A DNA stretch of 64,000 nt from Lingula anatina (taxonomy: Eukaryota > Brachiopoda > Lingulata > Lingulida > Lingulidae): NCBI RefSeq assembly GCF_001039355.2, contig NW_019776018.1, forward strand, positions 6,147 to 70,146. Reading direction: 5' to 3'. The translations under genes and the position numbers were made by a program. How positions within the stretch are numbered: the first letter of the stretch is position 1; every line of letters begins with the position of its first letter. The notes below the pieces were generated by a model. The model was not told where the DNA came from, ran no database searches, and saw only the letters and a list, made by a program, of their open reading frames with translations. Shown one piece after another: positions 35,945 to 58,292 of this stretch.

Positions 35945-37866
35945 AATCAGTACCAGGGCAGAAAGATACACCAAAAACAAAATCCCAAGAAACAAATCAA
36001 AATACTTTGAGAAAAGAAATGGTTGAACATAGAAATAAACAAGAGTCACAGGAGTTTGACATACCCAACATTGAAGGCGTGGAGCCCGTCATGATGGAGA
36101 GAGATTTGTGGGATTTTGTACAGTATTTGCATTCGGAAGAACTTGACCAAATAAAAAATGCAAATGATGTTGAATTTGATATTGAGGATGTTGCTGAATT
36201 CCTCCAGTTTAGAGTGGTTCCAAACCAGAGCAGTACGACAAAAAAAGCACAGAGGGCCATGGAGGAGATATCTTGTCTCTACCAGAAGTGTTTTTCTATT
36301 TGTGTGAAAGAAGAAATAGAAATCCCTAAGACAGTTGATGGCAAGAAGTTAAAGAAAACTGTGGAGGATCTCAGAATGAAGTATCCTAAAACATTAATCA
36401 AAGAGATCAATGGAGGGCTGCATATTGTTGGTGGCAGAAGTGATGTCTTTCTGGCAAAGCACAGACTGTATGAAGCAGTTGGAATGAAAGCTGGCAGGCA
36501 CAGAGATCCCATGCCACAACAGCTGTCACAAGAAAGAAATGAAACTGAGCATGGTGATGGCCGAGCATCTGAGAAGAATCGTGGACACACTAGCAACCAA
36601 GAGGTTGATGGAGCTGCAATAACCCATGAAGCTGATCAGTTAGACACCGATCTTTCTATGAGGGAAGAGATGACTGGAGTTCCCAAAGCTCCCAAAGAAC
36701 ATTACATTACTTACCAGGGGCTTCATCTTCTGGTGTATGAGGGAGATATCATTCAGGAATATGTTTCTGTCATTGTAAGTGCTGCTAATTCTCAGCTCAT
36801 GAATGGTGGTGGAGTAGCTGGGGCCATATCTAGAGCAGCAGGTCCAGGCTTGGAGATGGAATGTTCAGAGTTCATAGAAGAGTATGGTAGTTTGCCCATG
36901 GGGGATGTCATGCACACCACTGCTGGTGGCACGTTAAAGTGTGAGTTTGTCATTCATGCTGTAGGGCCAGTATGGGATATAAATCATGAGCAGGAGTGTG
37001 AAGATGACCTGATGATGACCTTTTTAAAGTGTTTCAGATATGCATCGGAGAAGTTGAAAGCAAAAACCATGGCAACACCTCTTATTAGCTCTGGTAAGAA
37101 CATGAAAAATTTCATTTGTAAGTTTTTTATGTCACCAAACATGATATTTAAGATATTCCCCATTTGTTGATGTGATTCTTTTAAACTTCACATATATATT
37201 GTATATTAATTGCAAATAATCTGTACATTAACATGTATGATAAACAAGTATCTAACAATGATCCGGTATTATATCTGTTCAGGTATCTTTGGAATGCCAT
37301 TGGACATCTGTACACGAGCCTTGATGCATGCCATTGACACCTACAGCAGACAGTATGGACTTGAAGGACCTCTGACAGAGATACATGTAGTCAACCTAGA
37401 CACTGTAGGAACACTTTCCATTCAGAACACATTTTCCCAGTACTTTAATAATATCCATGATGTGTCACAAAATATGATTGATAACTATCCTAAAGAAGGG
37501 TCATCAGTTGATCCTTGCATTGAACCAAAACCAGAATATAAGGGTGGGCAAAATGTGAGAGGCGATGAAACTGGCCGGTCAAAATATGAATTAACAGATG
37601 CAAAGTTTGATGCCATGGCTCAAGATTTGGCATCATCTGGGCAACTGTTGCATTCTAAACATCACCAGGCCTTTCATCAGGAATCTAAACTTGCTGGTGG
37701 GGAAAGAGCTGTGAGACGTACTGACAAAAAGAAATCTAGCACTTGTGGCTACTGTCATAAAGAAATGGATATTGAATTCAAAAAGGAATGTGGACATCAT
37801 TTATGCCTTGAATGTTACAACACATTTTCATCTCATGTGGGATGTCCAGTCTGTGTTAAACATTAA
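35945..37866 (+). CDS. Type A gene, 3' part, further copy upstream of B2 (A-iv)
   Basis: Begins inside exon 3 right after the lone N; exon 3 ends at 37093, last exon 37283-37866 (stop TAA). KH-like block, macro domain and terminal RING as in A-iii. Exon 3, intron and most of the last exon match A-ii (24954-26573) with only a handful of differences, so A-ii and A-iv are likely the same gene or allele pair, here joined to B2. One difference is informative: the macro signature reads SAAN here (codon GCT at 36784) but SAGN in the other two copies. Confidence 0.8.
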
Positions 37867-37886
37867 AATATTCTTGTTAAGAGTTT

Positions 37887-37922
<36 letters not shown>

Positions 37923-40606
37923 TTATTTTTTTTTGTGATACTATATGCCTTCTCTAGGAAAGACATTGCAAAAGTAGATAATTTTTTTATCCGTATAATG
38001 TATTCATCTTGATGCCATTTATCATGCAAAAAATGTTATATAAGTCCTATATTGATATACCAAGCAGTATAGTACGTGGCCCAACAGTAAAATATTTTAC
38101 ATGCACCATGATGCAAGACAAAAGAAGAAATTTAGCTTATCTTCTGCAGTAACAAGTGATGCTTACTTGATTATACATTGCACTGTATATAACTGTATAT
38201 GTTGACAGTAACTTTTTTTTTTTTTTTTTTTTTTTTGCTTTTCACCTACTTTTTATCCAATATAAGCTTTATTCATTTTACAGGCCTTAACTTTGTATTC
38301 TATATTGCAATAAAATTGAATGATGCTGTACATTATTATGCTTTTGGTCAGTAATCAAAATATATATATGTTTGCATTTTGGTCTTTGATTATTTGACTC
38401 TTAAAATTGTTTATTCTATGTGTCAAATCTCAAGGGGACTGATTGATTGTACATTTTCTGTTGTGCAGATGATCTTGTTAGAGTATTTGAAATAATGATA
38501 GATACATATGTACTACATAGTTGAAATATATATTTTATTTGATATATTTGGTTGTGGTAACAACTTTGAACTGTGCTAGCATTTAATCTGAAATGTGTAA
38601 TGAAAAAGATTGATTTGCTATAACTTCCAATTATAATGTGGCTAAATTTAAAATAAAATTCATGTTTGACAGCAAGACTTCAACTTTCTATTTATTTATT
38701 TTAGTATCTGTTGCAGTTATAGCCTATACTGTGATGCAAACTATACAAATGAAAATGTGATTTTTAAAAGGTTTGAAACACTTTAACAGCAACACTCAAT
38801 TCTGCTTGGTACCTGCTGTGCATGTCAGGGGTGGGGGTCAGAAAGTAAATGTCAATTGAACGTTCAAGACTGCTTACGCTGTTGCATAACGAGGAAAAAT
38901 TATATCTAAAGAGCATACTTCTATTGTCAATTGTTCAATATGCTGTTGTGGTTTCAACTTAGGTAAAGCTAGGATCCCACTGGCAAAAATACCAGCTGAA
39001 ACTCTGGCGCAAACTTTCCGTGTCCATCCCAGTCTTTTCAAATAAAGTTTTTTTAGAGCAGAAATGTTCACAGCAGAATAATGAGCTGTTGCTCTAATGA
39101 CTGTGAATACAAAATTTGAACAGAATTAAGCCACAGCGGTGATTATAAACCACAATCTTATTTTCTTAAGACGGGAACAAAATGAGACCGTGACATTGGC
39201 CTCGTTTTGAGCATATGACCGCATTGGAGAATTTCCCTGCTTGGCTGTTGAGGTGGGCAGACATTTTATGTGAAAATTGTCTCGGGGGTGTATTTTTTTT
39301 CTTGTCACTACTATATCGGTAAGTATTCCAATCATTATATTTTAAACTTTACAGCAGTGACGTAACCTGTGTAGTAGACTATTGCATTTATTTGCACTTT
39401 ATGTACCATGGATATTCAATATTGTATGTAAACGGTACTTTCGCTTTCCTCTCAAGGGCGGCAAACATGGACGGTTACAGTTTTAAAACAAACTGACATT
39501 TTCTCTCAGAATTAAACGGGCTCTCACACCTGATATGCTAATCTTAGATAATGTGATATCTTTAGATTTTCTGTCAATGTTATCTTTTTTCAGAACTGAG
39601 AGTGATAAAATCAAACCAAGCGATCTAATTTGGTCCTTAATACAGGTTGGTCCTCTATTTTTTCATTAACTAAGTTGAGGGGGGATCTTTTACTAGGAGT
39701 ATAATATAACTGTTGTAGCATTGTTGGACATTATGGTATGTCTTCTGTTTTGCATTTTATGTGAATACCATTATGTTTCACCACAGCAGTCATACTGTAC
39801 TGTAGTACTCAGTAGTATGTAAATACATGTAAATGTGCCTCAAAAATATCTGTAGAAAAGAATGCTTGTTTAATTAAGACAATATTTGATCTACTTTTTA
39901 ATTTCACACATGCTGTATGTACTTATAATATTATTAGTCCAAGAAGAGACTTTTCGCAATATTTCTTTGCATTTGCTGACAACAAGGACTTAATAACATA
40001 AGTCAATACAGTACATGTATATATATATGGCTATGCAAATTTATGCATGTGTAGCATATTAAGTAATATATATATTAGAAATACCGGTACATGTAGACCT
40101 TTATCTGTATAAGGGGGGCATGATGGAAATAGCTAATTTATGATAAAATATCAACCAGTGTCTCTCAAATGCTGACAATAAGAAATTTAGAAAAGACCAA
40201 AACATATACCCGGCCAAAACTTGGAACTTGTGAACATGTAATATAATAATTGTGCTGTAACAGCCTTTGAGAATGTGCAAAAGTGGTTTTTTCATTTCTT
40301 TAAACTTTTCTTCTTTTCTTTTTTTTTTGGTTATTTTAGCCTTTTTTTTCTTTCTTTTGCATTAATGGTGTTGTTGTGTTTGTTTTCATTTATGTGAAAA
40401 AAGAACTTGGTGAAATCTCTCTGTACTGCTGTTACAGTAACAACAGCTAATTAAAAGCTGCTTGTCTCTGCCTCATGTTGAATTGTTTTGGAAGTGAAAA
40501 ATAATGTCATTGCTGCCAAATTTCTATGCTAGAGTACAATGGCAGATTAATAATCTGACAAATAATGTGTGCTTTTTTGGTCCCATTTCAGTAATGACAA
40601 CCCAAC
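37867..40606. other. A-iv 3' UTR and A-B2 intergenic and leader region
   Basis: Parallels 28510-30535 with many indels. (ATTT)n at about 37887-37925, candidate AATAAA at 38652-38657, an IRF-like TTTCGCTTTC at 39439-39448, and a probable leader exon at 39594-39645 (AG acceptor, GTTGGT donor) that splices towards the acceptor ending just before the B2 start codon. No other coding sequence is supported. Confidence 0.5.
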
Positions 40607-49699
<9,093 letters not shown>

Positions 49700-49758
49700 T
49701 CAATTGAGAAACATGCAAATATATAATAAGAAATTCTTAAAATGAAAAGGGAGATTTC

Positions 49759-49764
49759 AATAAA
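49759..49764 (+). terminator. Candidate polyadenylation signal of B2
   Basis: AATAAA 60 nt after the B2 stop codon, the first such signal downstream. An A/T-rich 3' UTR follows. Cleavage site not determined. Confidence 0.45.
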
Positions 49765-51025
49765 TGATTAAGACTCTATAATGAATGCATATAAGAGGAA
49801 ATTTTTGATCAGTAAACAAGGAAAAATGTTTGTTTTATTTCATGTGTTGATGACAATATTGTAGAACACAATAGAAATTTATAAGTTTTTGATTAAGTTC
49901 ATTATTTGATTAATTGTTGTTTGTGTGTGTTATACCAGGAAAGGTAACACCAGAGAATGTATTTATCAATTTAAAGAAATATTATGTGATTGAGTAATTG
50001 CATAGTTTGATATACATATATATAACAATGCCAATGATATTTAATGCTAATGATATTTTGAGTTTTATGTTGTCAGCTTGATTTAAGTACAGTGTATATA
50101 GTCCAGACTGTCCACAACTAGACTCTAGGACTTCTTAAACATTTTCACATATTTGTTATTAAACAATTATTTTTTTATTCTGTAAAATATATTTAAAAAA
50201 AACAATGTAAAGAATATACTACTGTCTTGAGAGCTTTTGCATTATAAATTGGAATTACATGTGTAGATGCAAGCAAGCATATCTGTCATTTTGTTTAATT
50301 GAATCTTGAGTGGTATAAATAGCATAAGTTGATTCAACTTCTATTGGATTAGTATATTTGTAAAGTGGCATTCTCGGAGAAAAAAATCTAAAAATGTATC
50401 AATGCATAAGGATTGTATTGTGTTGATTTCCTTTTCTCTTGGAAATGTTATGACCAAAATCATAAAATTGTAGTATAATAGATCTTTTGTATTTCTTATA
50501 TCTAACACCTACAATCTGAGTTACTTATGCATTTCAACAGTGGCAGCAACAGCTTAGCATGTAATTATTCTTCTGGTAAACTTCAGACAGTGCCACTGGT
50601 TAAATATGTGATGATATTATGGAGTAACTAAAACATATCAAAACTAGCAGATTCCATTTGTTTCTAATCTTCTTCCACAGCAAAACCACAAGGTTCAAGC
50701 CCATTTCCCTGTAAATATGTAAAAAGACACTGCAGGCCCGAAGCCAACAGAGGAGGTTCTTTTTCTGAAAAAGTGGACCTTTTACCATGAAACCAACATG
50801 CACCTAGATCAGCATGTGTCCAGAGCTGACCTTTTTCAGCAAAAAGTGTGGTTAGTTCGAACACCCTCGAATCCCCCTGGCTACAGGCCTGCATTGATTT
50901 AATTATGTAAATCCAGTTTTTCTGTACTTGTCTACCTTCAGGTTATAACCAAGCATAGAGTATGTGTTTTATGTTTTATATGATCTTAGTTTTGAATTGA
51001 TTTTGTCAAACTGAGCACAGATTTA
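49765..51025. other. Intergenic DNA downstream of B2
   Basis: AT-rich sequence with no recognised gene. A more GC-balanced block at about 50664-50894 is open on the minus strand for 76 codons, but it has no family match, start context or splice sites that I can support, and it may be a dispersed repeat. Confidence 0.4.
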
Positions 51026-51275
51026 GGCTTCGTTCACATGCAATGTCTATTTTCTAATTTCTATTTTCTATTTGCGGTATGTCTTATGATCACGGTCTGT
51101 GCACTGAATATCCCGCGGCGTAATTACTGGCAGCGCGAGCCAGTTACTATAAGTTACTATAAGTAACTGGCTCGCGCTGCCAGTAATTACACGGCGGGAT
51201 ATTCAGGGCACAGACCGTGATCATAAGATAGCGCAAATAGAAATTAGAAAATAGACATTGCATGTGAACGAAGCC
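51026..51275. mobile_element. Long-hairpin MITE, intact copy
   Basis: A 250-bp near-perfect palindrome, GGCTTCGTTCACATGC to GCATGTGAACGAAGCC, flanked by TTA on both sides. Same family as 10338-10596 but with shorter arms near the ends. Both arms contain CAGTAATTAC-type and ATCACGGTCTGTGC segments. No coding capacity. Confidence 0.82.
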
Positions 51276-53042
51276 TTATTTTACTTGCATTTGTGAGCGT
51301 TGTTAACTGGAAGTTGATTAATCAAAGAAATTATTGTGTATACTGATTCAGAATGTAAAAAGCTTTCCTTAATTTAGGGAAGAAAGCTTGTGTAATAAGA
51401 AAGATGGGTTATCCATTGATATGGATGCCATGTGCATACCAAAAAAAGAAAATATAAATTAAAGATTAGATTAATAATTTTTTAATTTGGATGAAGCCAA
51501 ATTTATATAAAAATGTACATCGTTATTGCCTTGGCTTATATGAAATAATAATATTTCCATCAAAGTAAAAAATATATATATATTTTTTTATATTTAATTG
51601 TGAAGGATATTTGCTGTAATAATTATATTTCCAGGATAAAAATAGGACTTTCAAACATTATGAAAATGTAGACTACCTTTAAAACAGATAGCAGAAAACA
51701 ATACTAAAACACTAAAAGGCTAAAAGGCTAACTGTCAATTTTGATACAATAATACATTATGCACAACAGCTAATATTTATGTAAAACATGTAACAAGCAT
51801 AAGGCATCAGGACCATGACAGTTCACACTTTGAAAATACCAGAATGAGAAAAATTAAAATTTCACAAAAAAAAAATGGGTAAACCAAAAAATGATAAGCC
51901 AATAGAACTGGTTTTCTAATTTTCAGCTGTATGTCAATCTTATGATAATGTTCTTGTAAGGTTAAAAAAAGGTTCGTTTTTGAAAAACGAAACTGGAAAC
52001 TATAAACTAGACACCAACTTCAGCACTCTTTATTTGTGCCCATTACATGTTGCATCTGTTTAACATTGATTTCACTTTTACTCAATGTAAGTCTGTATAT
52101 GTGCCTTCTTGTATGTTAAGTTAAAAGTTTGACAAAATTTTTAAACAGCATTAGAAGTGGCATACATTCTTGTCACACTAATTACTTATTATAATAATGC
52201 AATTATGTAGAGTAATAATAATATTTATGTAGCCAAATGTTCAAAAGCACAATGAAGCTCTGTTTTCGCTCAAAAGTAAATAAGATAAGTCCATATGACT
52301 GAAAATTGTCATTTATTAATGATAAAAACTAATAAAATACAAAGTTACAAAACTGGAGGATAATATAATTACATCCCCAAAACTATATTACCACCATAAT
52401 ATAAAAATAATAAAGTAGGTTATAATTAATGAGTGCAACCAAGAAAAATTAAGAAAAATATGAGAAACCACAACAGCTATTAGAGCAAAAAGTTGGCTCA
52501 AATGAAAAATGAATGCCGCCATAGTTACATAATTTAGGGATAATCATAGATCCCCACACTAAAGAACTAACATAATATATAATTAAATTTACTAAAAGTT
52601 TAAGTTAATGAATGCAACCAAAGTTAAGAAAAGTGATGACATTATGAAAAATTAATATGTGAAACAACAAAAGCTATTGGAGCAAAAAGTTGGCACAAAT
52701 GTAAAATTGAGGTTAAGAATAGTGCAAAAGGGAATACTAGAGAAAAAAAAAACACAAGGACGAAGGCAGGTGATAGGGGATGGTGGAGGGTGTCCAAATA
52801 AAAATAAAATAACAATGTAAGTAATATTCCAGTGTAGCTGCTAAAACTGAAACGGAAAATTCAGAAAAATATCACCGCAGCTAAAAAGCTGAATGACTTC
52901 TCACTGATGTAGTTCAATAGAAATAGTTGCCAAAAATATTTTTTAATCATTACAAATAAATGTGTGTGCCTAGGTACACAGAGACTGAGACATTTCAGTA
53001 CCCCGAGACATCTATTATCACCTTGCCTTGGTCAACTACTTA
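51276..53042. other. AT-rich intergenic DNA
   Basis: No gene seen. A weak direct repeat of about 90 bp lies at 52428-52515 and 52603-52700 (both with GCAACCAA and AGCAAAAAGTTGGC). Confidence 0.4.
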
Positions 53043-53268
53043 GGGTGCTTTCCCAGAGATTTAGATCGATCTAAAGATTAAGTTTTAGATCGACTTAACT
53101 CCCTGGGGGTTCAGGCTAAATTGCAGTCAGCCGAGCGGACACCATAGTTAATTACCCCCTTGCAGCTTTTAGTAGGCGGGACAGACGCTTAAGCCGGCCA
53201 AGCTGACAGTAATCTAGTGAGACTCCCCACAGGGATAGATCGATCTAAAAATCTATGGAAATGGGGTG
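53043..53268. mobile_element. 226-bp MITE, inverted relative to 15327-15552
   Basis: Same length and sequence family as 15327-15552 in opposite orientation. Starts GGGTGCTTTCCCAGAG, ends GGAAATGGGGTG, flanked by TTA on both sides. TAGATCGATC motifs lie inside both ends. Confidence 0.8.
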
Positions 53269-56200
53269 TTAAAGATAAAAATGTGCAGACACAAGCCCCA
53301 AACTAAGACTATTTCCTATAACCATAACGTTGATGTATTATTAACAAAGTTATTACCACCACTAGAAACAAACAACTTCCTAAATAAATGCAATTTATTA
53401 TCTAAATTGTTTAATTTTTAAATAAAATGTAAACTTGCAAATGTGTCTCAGTATGGAATCTGATTATTGTGTCTCTTCATATCTAAAATGTGCAGCTGTT
53501 GCATGTCTAAAAGTAAACATAATAAATAGGACTTATGGAATTAAATCGTAAAGCTTAGAAGAATATCTTGTATATATTACATGTGAGTGCATTAGCTCTG
53601 ACTAGAAAAGTGAAGTACAGATTTTTTGGTTATCCAAGGAATAGGGGATCATAATGAAGCAAATCTGTATGACAATAATTTCACATGTATTAACATGTAT
53701 TTCATATGTTTTTCTTGCAACATGGCTCCCAATGTTTTATTAAACAAACATATTGTCTTGTCTATTTTTTTATTAATTATTATTAATTTTAGGTCATATT
53801 GCCCCCCTGTATTGGCAATTACGTAAAGAGATTTAACCAGTGTTAATTGAATGTGCATTTTTGAGCACCCCTCTATCAAGAAAAGTTGCTGGAAGAGTAG
53901 TCGGTAACTCTGCCTTATAACAAGCTGTCATCATGTGGACAAATACTATGGTGCCCCACACCATGCAGGAATTTGGGCCAAACCATCTCTCTCTTTCCTC
54001 TTGAAGATACATACTGAACGATCACCAACATTAGATGTACTGGCAGACATTAGCTTAAGCAGTGAACAGAAATCTAAAATACAGCAGTAATTTTCCTGAT
54101 GAAGAAAACCTGGACCCATTGTCTGGTGGATAAGAGCTGAAAGGGGGGAAATCCGTAACGAAGTACAGGCAATAGAAATACTCCACTCAGCAGGAGACAT
54201 TTTTGAATGTATTCTGGTCAGTGAAAAAGGAAGATGTTATGCTCATAATCAATAACGAAAAAAAATAAAGAGCCTCATGCCATTGACTTTGGAAGCCATT
54301 TCATCGATGACTGTGGGGCTTGGGGTGGGACCCACTTACCCATATCTTACAAAGCTAAGCTCCAATCTAAATGGATATCTGTTGTGAAAAAAGATGGACT
54401 GTTTTGCGTGTACAGACAAATTACTAAGAAAAGGCATGCTGTTCCCATGGAACCACAACCTACATAGATATTAGAGCTACACAGATATTATACCTTTTCC
54501 AAACACAATCCTGCATACAAAAGAAGGGTAACTTGGACCGAAAATATGCACCCAGCCATCACCCTTGTAGAATATATTGGGACATATCCAGGCCCCAACA
54601 GCATCCATGGCAATGCTGAATTCTCAGTTAACTTGTGTTGCCATACTTCAGACTTTGTTATGGACTGTATAACTGCTGAACGAGACTCCAAACTTCCTGA
54701 ACTTCACAAAAAGTTGCATGGTTCTTGAGGCAGATTCAGAAAACCAAAGACCCGCAAATTTGAAACAGGTAGCAAATAAAAAGTGTTATAAAAAAAAAAG
54801 GCTTGTACTTCCACTTCAGAGCCTGCAAATGTAGCAAAAGACTAAGTCTACACAATTCACTCCATGAACACCCTTTCACTCGCAGCATCAACCACATAAA
54901 GAGCAAGTCCCTTGTGTAATGTTGTATAACAATGAACAGATCTCAGACATTCCATGATTCTGCTGCCCTGCTCCCAACTACATCACTACGGTTTTGGGTG
55001 TCAATAAAACGTTCAACCTGGGACAACTTCATGTCATATCACTAACTTACAAGCACCTAGGATTGGTAAGAATCCCAAGATCATCCCATATTTTTAGGCC
55101 CCATTCTTATTCACAGACAATCTGACTAGAAGACATTTTCACTTCTTTTTTCACTTCTATTGCTATGGAAATGCCTATAAAAATCCAAATTTAGTTAACC
55201 GAAGTGATGAGGTAAAAAAAAGCCATCAAGAAAGGTGCAAACTTTGGTTTTGGAAGTAATACAGATCTCATTTCTTGTCATCAGCACATCAGAAACAATG
55301 CTACTAGTATAAATTTTTTGAAAGATAAAACTGGGGCTAATCACAAAGAAAGGGACAAAATAGTTTCAACTATATTTGAAGAAAACCTGGACCCTTTGTC
55401 TGGTGGAAAAAAGCTGACAGTGAGGAAATTCATAACGGAAGTAGAGGTAATAGAAATACTCCACTCAGCAGGAGACATTCTTGAATGTATTCCAGATGCC
55501 AAAAAGGAACTGTTGTGAAAAAAGGACTGTTTTGTGTGTACAGACAAGTTACTAAAAGCCATGCTGTTCCCCTGGAACCACAACCTACACTGATATTAAA
55601 GCCACACAGATATTAGACCTGTTCCAAACGCAATCTTGCATACAAAAGAAGGGTAACTTGGATCGAAAATATGCACCCAGCCATCACCCTTGTAGAATAT
55701 ATTGGGACATATCCAGGCCACAACAGAATCCATGGCTATGCTGAACTCTCCCGTGTTGCCATACCTCAGACTTTGTTATGGACTGTATAACTGCTGAACA
55801 TGATTCCAAACTTAAAGAACTTTACAAAAAGTTGGTTCTAAAGTAGATTCAGAAAACCAAAGACTCGCAAATTTGAAACAGGTAACAAATAAAGTGTTAT
55901 GAAAGAAAAAAGGCTCATACTTCGACTGCAGGACCTGCAAATGTAGGAAAAGACTTAGTTAGTCTATACAATTCACTCCATGAACACCCTTTCATTTGCA
56001 GCATCAACCACATAAAGAGCAAGTCCCCTTGTGTAACGTCGTATACCACTGAACAGATCTCAGACATAACACGATTCTGCTATACTGCTCCCAACCCCAT
56101 CACTACGTTTTTGGGTGACGATAAAACATTCAACCTGGGACAACTTCATGTCACTTCACTACTAACAAGCACCTAGAAAGCATCAAAACACAAGATCATA

Positions 56201-56404
56201 CAATATTTTTGGCCACATTTTCATTCACGGACAATCTGACTGGAAGATATTTAGGAACTTTTTCACTTCTGTTGCTATGGAAATGCCTATAAAAATCCAA
56301 AATTAGTTATCTGAAATGATGAGCAAAAGGCCATCAAGGAAGGTGCAAACTTTGGCTTTGGAAGGAATACAGATCACATTTCTTGTCATCGGCACATCAA
56401 AAAC

Positions 56405-56640
56405 AACCCAGACAGCCTCAGTAATCTGGCCCACGTCTGGCCCAGATCTGGCAACGTCTGGCAATATCTGGGCCAGATTTTGCCAGACACTTGCCAGATC
56501 TGGGCCAAGTCTGGCAAAGTCTGGCATTTATGCCACATTTTGCCAGACACTTGCCAGATCTGGGCCAAGTCTGGCAAAGTCTGGCATTTATGCCACATTT
56601 TGCCAGATGCTGCCCAGACTTGGGCCAGATATGGTACTTT
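56405..56640. repeat. GCCAGA/TCTGGC satellite with 60-bp unit
   Basis: Two identical 60-bp units start at 56482 and 56542 and are flanked by partial and variant units. The array is built from recurring GCCAGA/TCTGGC hexamers in both orientations. It sits inside the middle MULE-like copy. Open frames in it on both strands come from its repeat structure. Confidence 0.75.
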
Positions 56641-57489
56641 CATTTTCAATTTTTATTTTCTATTTATTTATTTTTTATTGACCAGTGAGCTGAATGCATT
56701 GAACTGACGTCATTTGATAAATTTTGATTTAATTTATCTCTCTCTCTTTTCTTCAAAGTCCCCTCATAAGTGTGCTATTTGTTNNNNNNNNNNNNNNNNN
56801 NNNNNNNNNNNNNNNNNNNNNNCCGCTAACCTTGGAAGCCATTTCATCGATGACTGTGGGTCTTGGGGTGGGACCCACTCACCCATAACTTACAAAGCTA
56901 AGCTAGAATCTAAGTAGATATCTGTTGTAAAAAAAAGATGGACTGTTTTGCGTGTACAGACAAGTTAATAAGAAAAGGCACACAGTTCCCCTGAAACCAC
57001 AACCTACACAGATATTATACCTGTTCCAAACGCAATCCTGCACACAAAAGAAGCAGGTAACTTGGATTGAAAATATGCACCCATCCATTGCCCTTGAGGA
57101 ATATATTGGGACATATCCAGGCCCCAATATATTCCATGGCAATGCTGAACTCTAAGTTAACCCATATTGCCGTGCTTAAGACTTTGTTATGGACTTTATA
57201 ACTGCTGAACATGACTCCAAATCTCATGAACTATACAAAAGGTTGGTCAGTGAAGTGGATTCAGAAAACTGTGTAGTGTGCATGTCAGGTGGGGTTTCCG
57301 GTTGTTCAGTAAAGATGGGTTACAGTAAAACAAGTGTCTGTGTCATTCTATTTCATTCTGCAGATATACTTGACAATCGATCTTGGTCAGTACTATACAA
57401 AAACCAAAGACCCACTAATTTGAAACCCGCTCCATGAAAACCCATTCATTTGCAGCATCAACCAGATACAGAGCAAGTACCCTTGTGTA

Positions 57490-58292
57490 ATGTTGTACAA
57501 CGATGAACAGATCTCAAACAGAACACAATTCTGCTGCGCTGCACCCAACTACATCACTATGGTTTTAGGTGTCAATAAAACGTTCAACCTGGTAAGAATC
57601 AAAACCCAAGATCATCCCATATTTTTAGGCCCCATTCTCATTCACGGACAATCTGATTGGAAGACATTTGGGAACTTTTTCACTTCTATTGCTATGGAGA
57701 TGCCTATAAAAAATCCAAATTTAGTCATCATAAGTGATGAAGAAAAAGCCATCAAGAAAGTTGCAAACTTTGGTTTTGGAAGTAATACAGATCACATTTC
57801 TTGTCATCGACACATCAAAAACAATGCAATAAATTTTTGAAAGATAAAACTGGGGCTAATGAAAAAGAGACAAAAAAGCTTCAGCTATATTTGGCCAAAA
57901 TGGATTAATATATTCAGACAATCAAATAGTTTTTAAGGAAAGGAGCTAAACAGTATTAAGAAATATTGAAAATGTACCCCAATTTGAAAAAAAAACATCA
58001 TTTAGATAGTATCCTTCCACTGTTACAGGAAAACTTCCAAACTAGAGAAAAACACCTAGACCTACCTATTTCATGGACAAATAATAACTGTGAGTCAGTT
58101 ACCCACATAATGAAGATGAAGGTAAATTGGCAACCCCAAGATACTCTAACACTGGTACATTCTCTTTACGAAATTGTCAAGGGAAAACATTTGGACATGG
58201 AGAGAGCCTTCATGGGAAGGGGGGAATTTCGATTGGATACAAATTTTAGTAGATTTATTGTGTTATTGGTGTTGCATAATGTAATGTTTTAG
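57490..58292 (+). pseudogene. MULE-type transposase fragment, frameshifted
   Basis: The first part (57490-57840) carries the MULE transposase core: a GVNKTFNL motif, then GPILIH, IISDEEKAI and SCHRHIKNN. After a frame break the second part (57966-58292) has the C-terminal pattern TNNCESV, a tryptophan-proline motif and GRGEFRL common in invertebrate MULE proteins. The position normally held by the first catalytic aspartate (D in VDKTFNL) is asparagine here; the second acidic site (SDEEKA) is kept. This is a dead copy. No SWIM zinc finger is visible. Confidence 0.6.

Noticed and set aside
50855-50880. Possible tRNA T-arm (GTTCGAAC-like)
   Set aside because: No acceptor stem, anticodon arm or A/B box spacing could be built around it.
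56303-56707. Overlapping Pro/Leu/Trp-rich frames on both strands
   Set aside because: They come from the GCCAGA/TCTGGC satellite, whose unit lacks stops in several frames.
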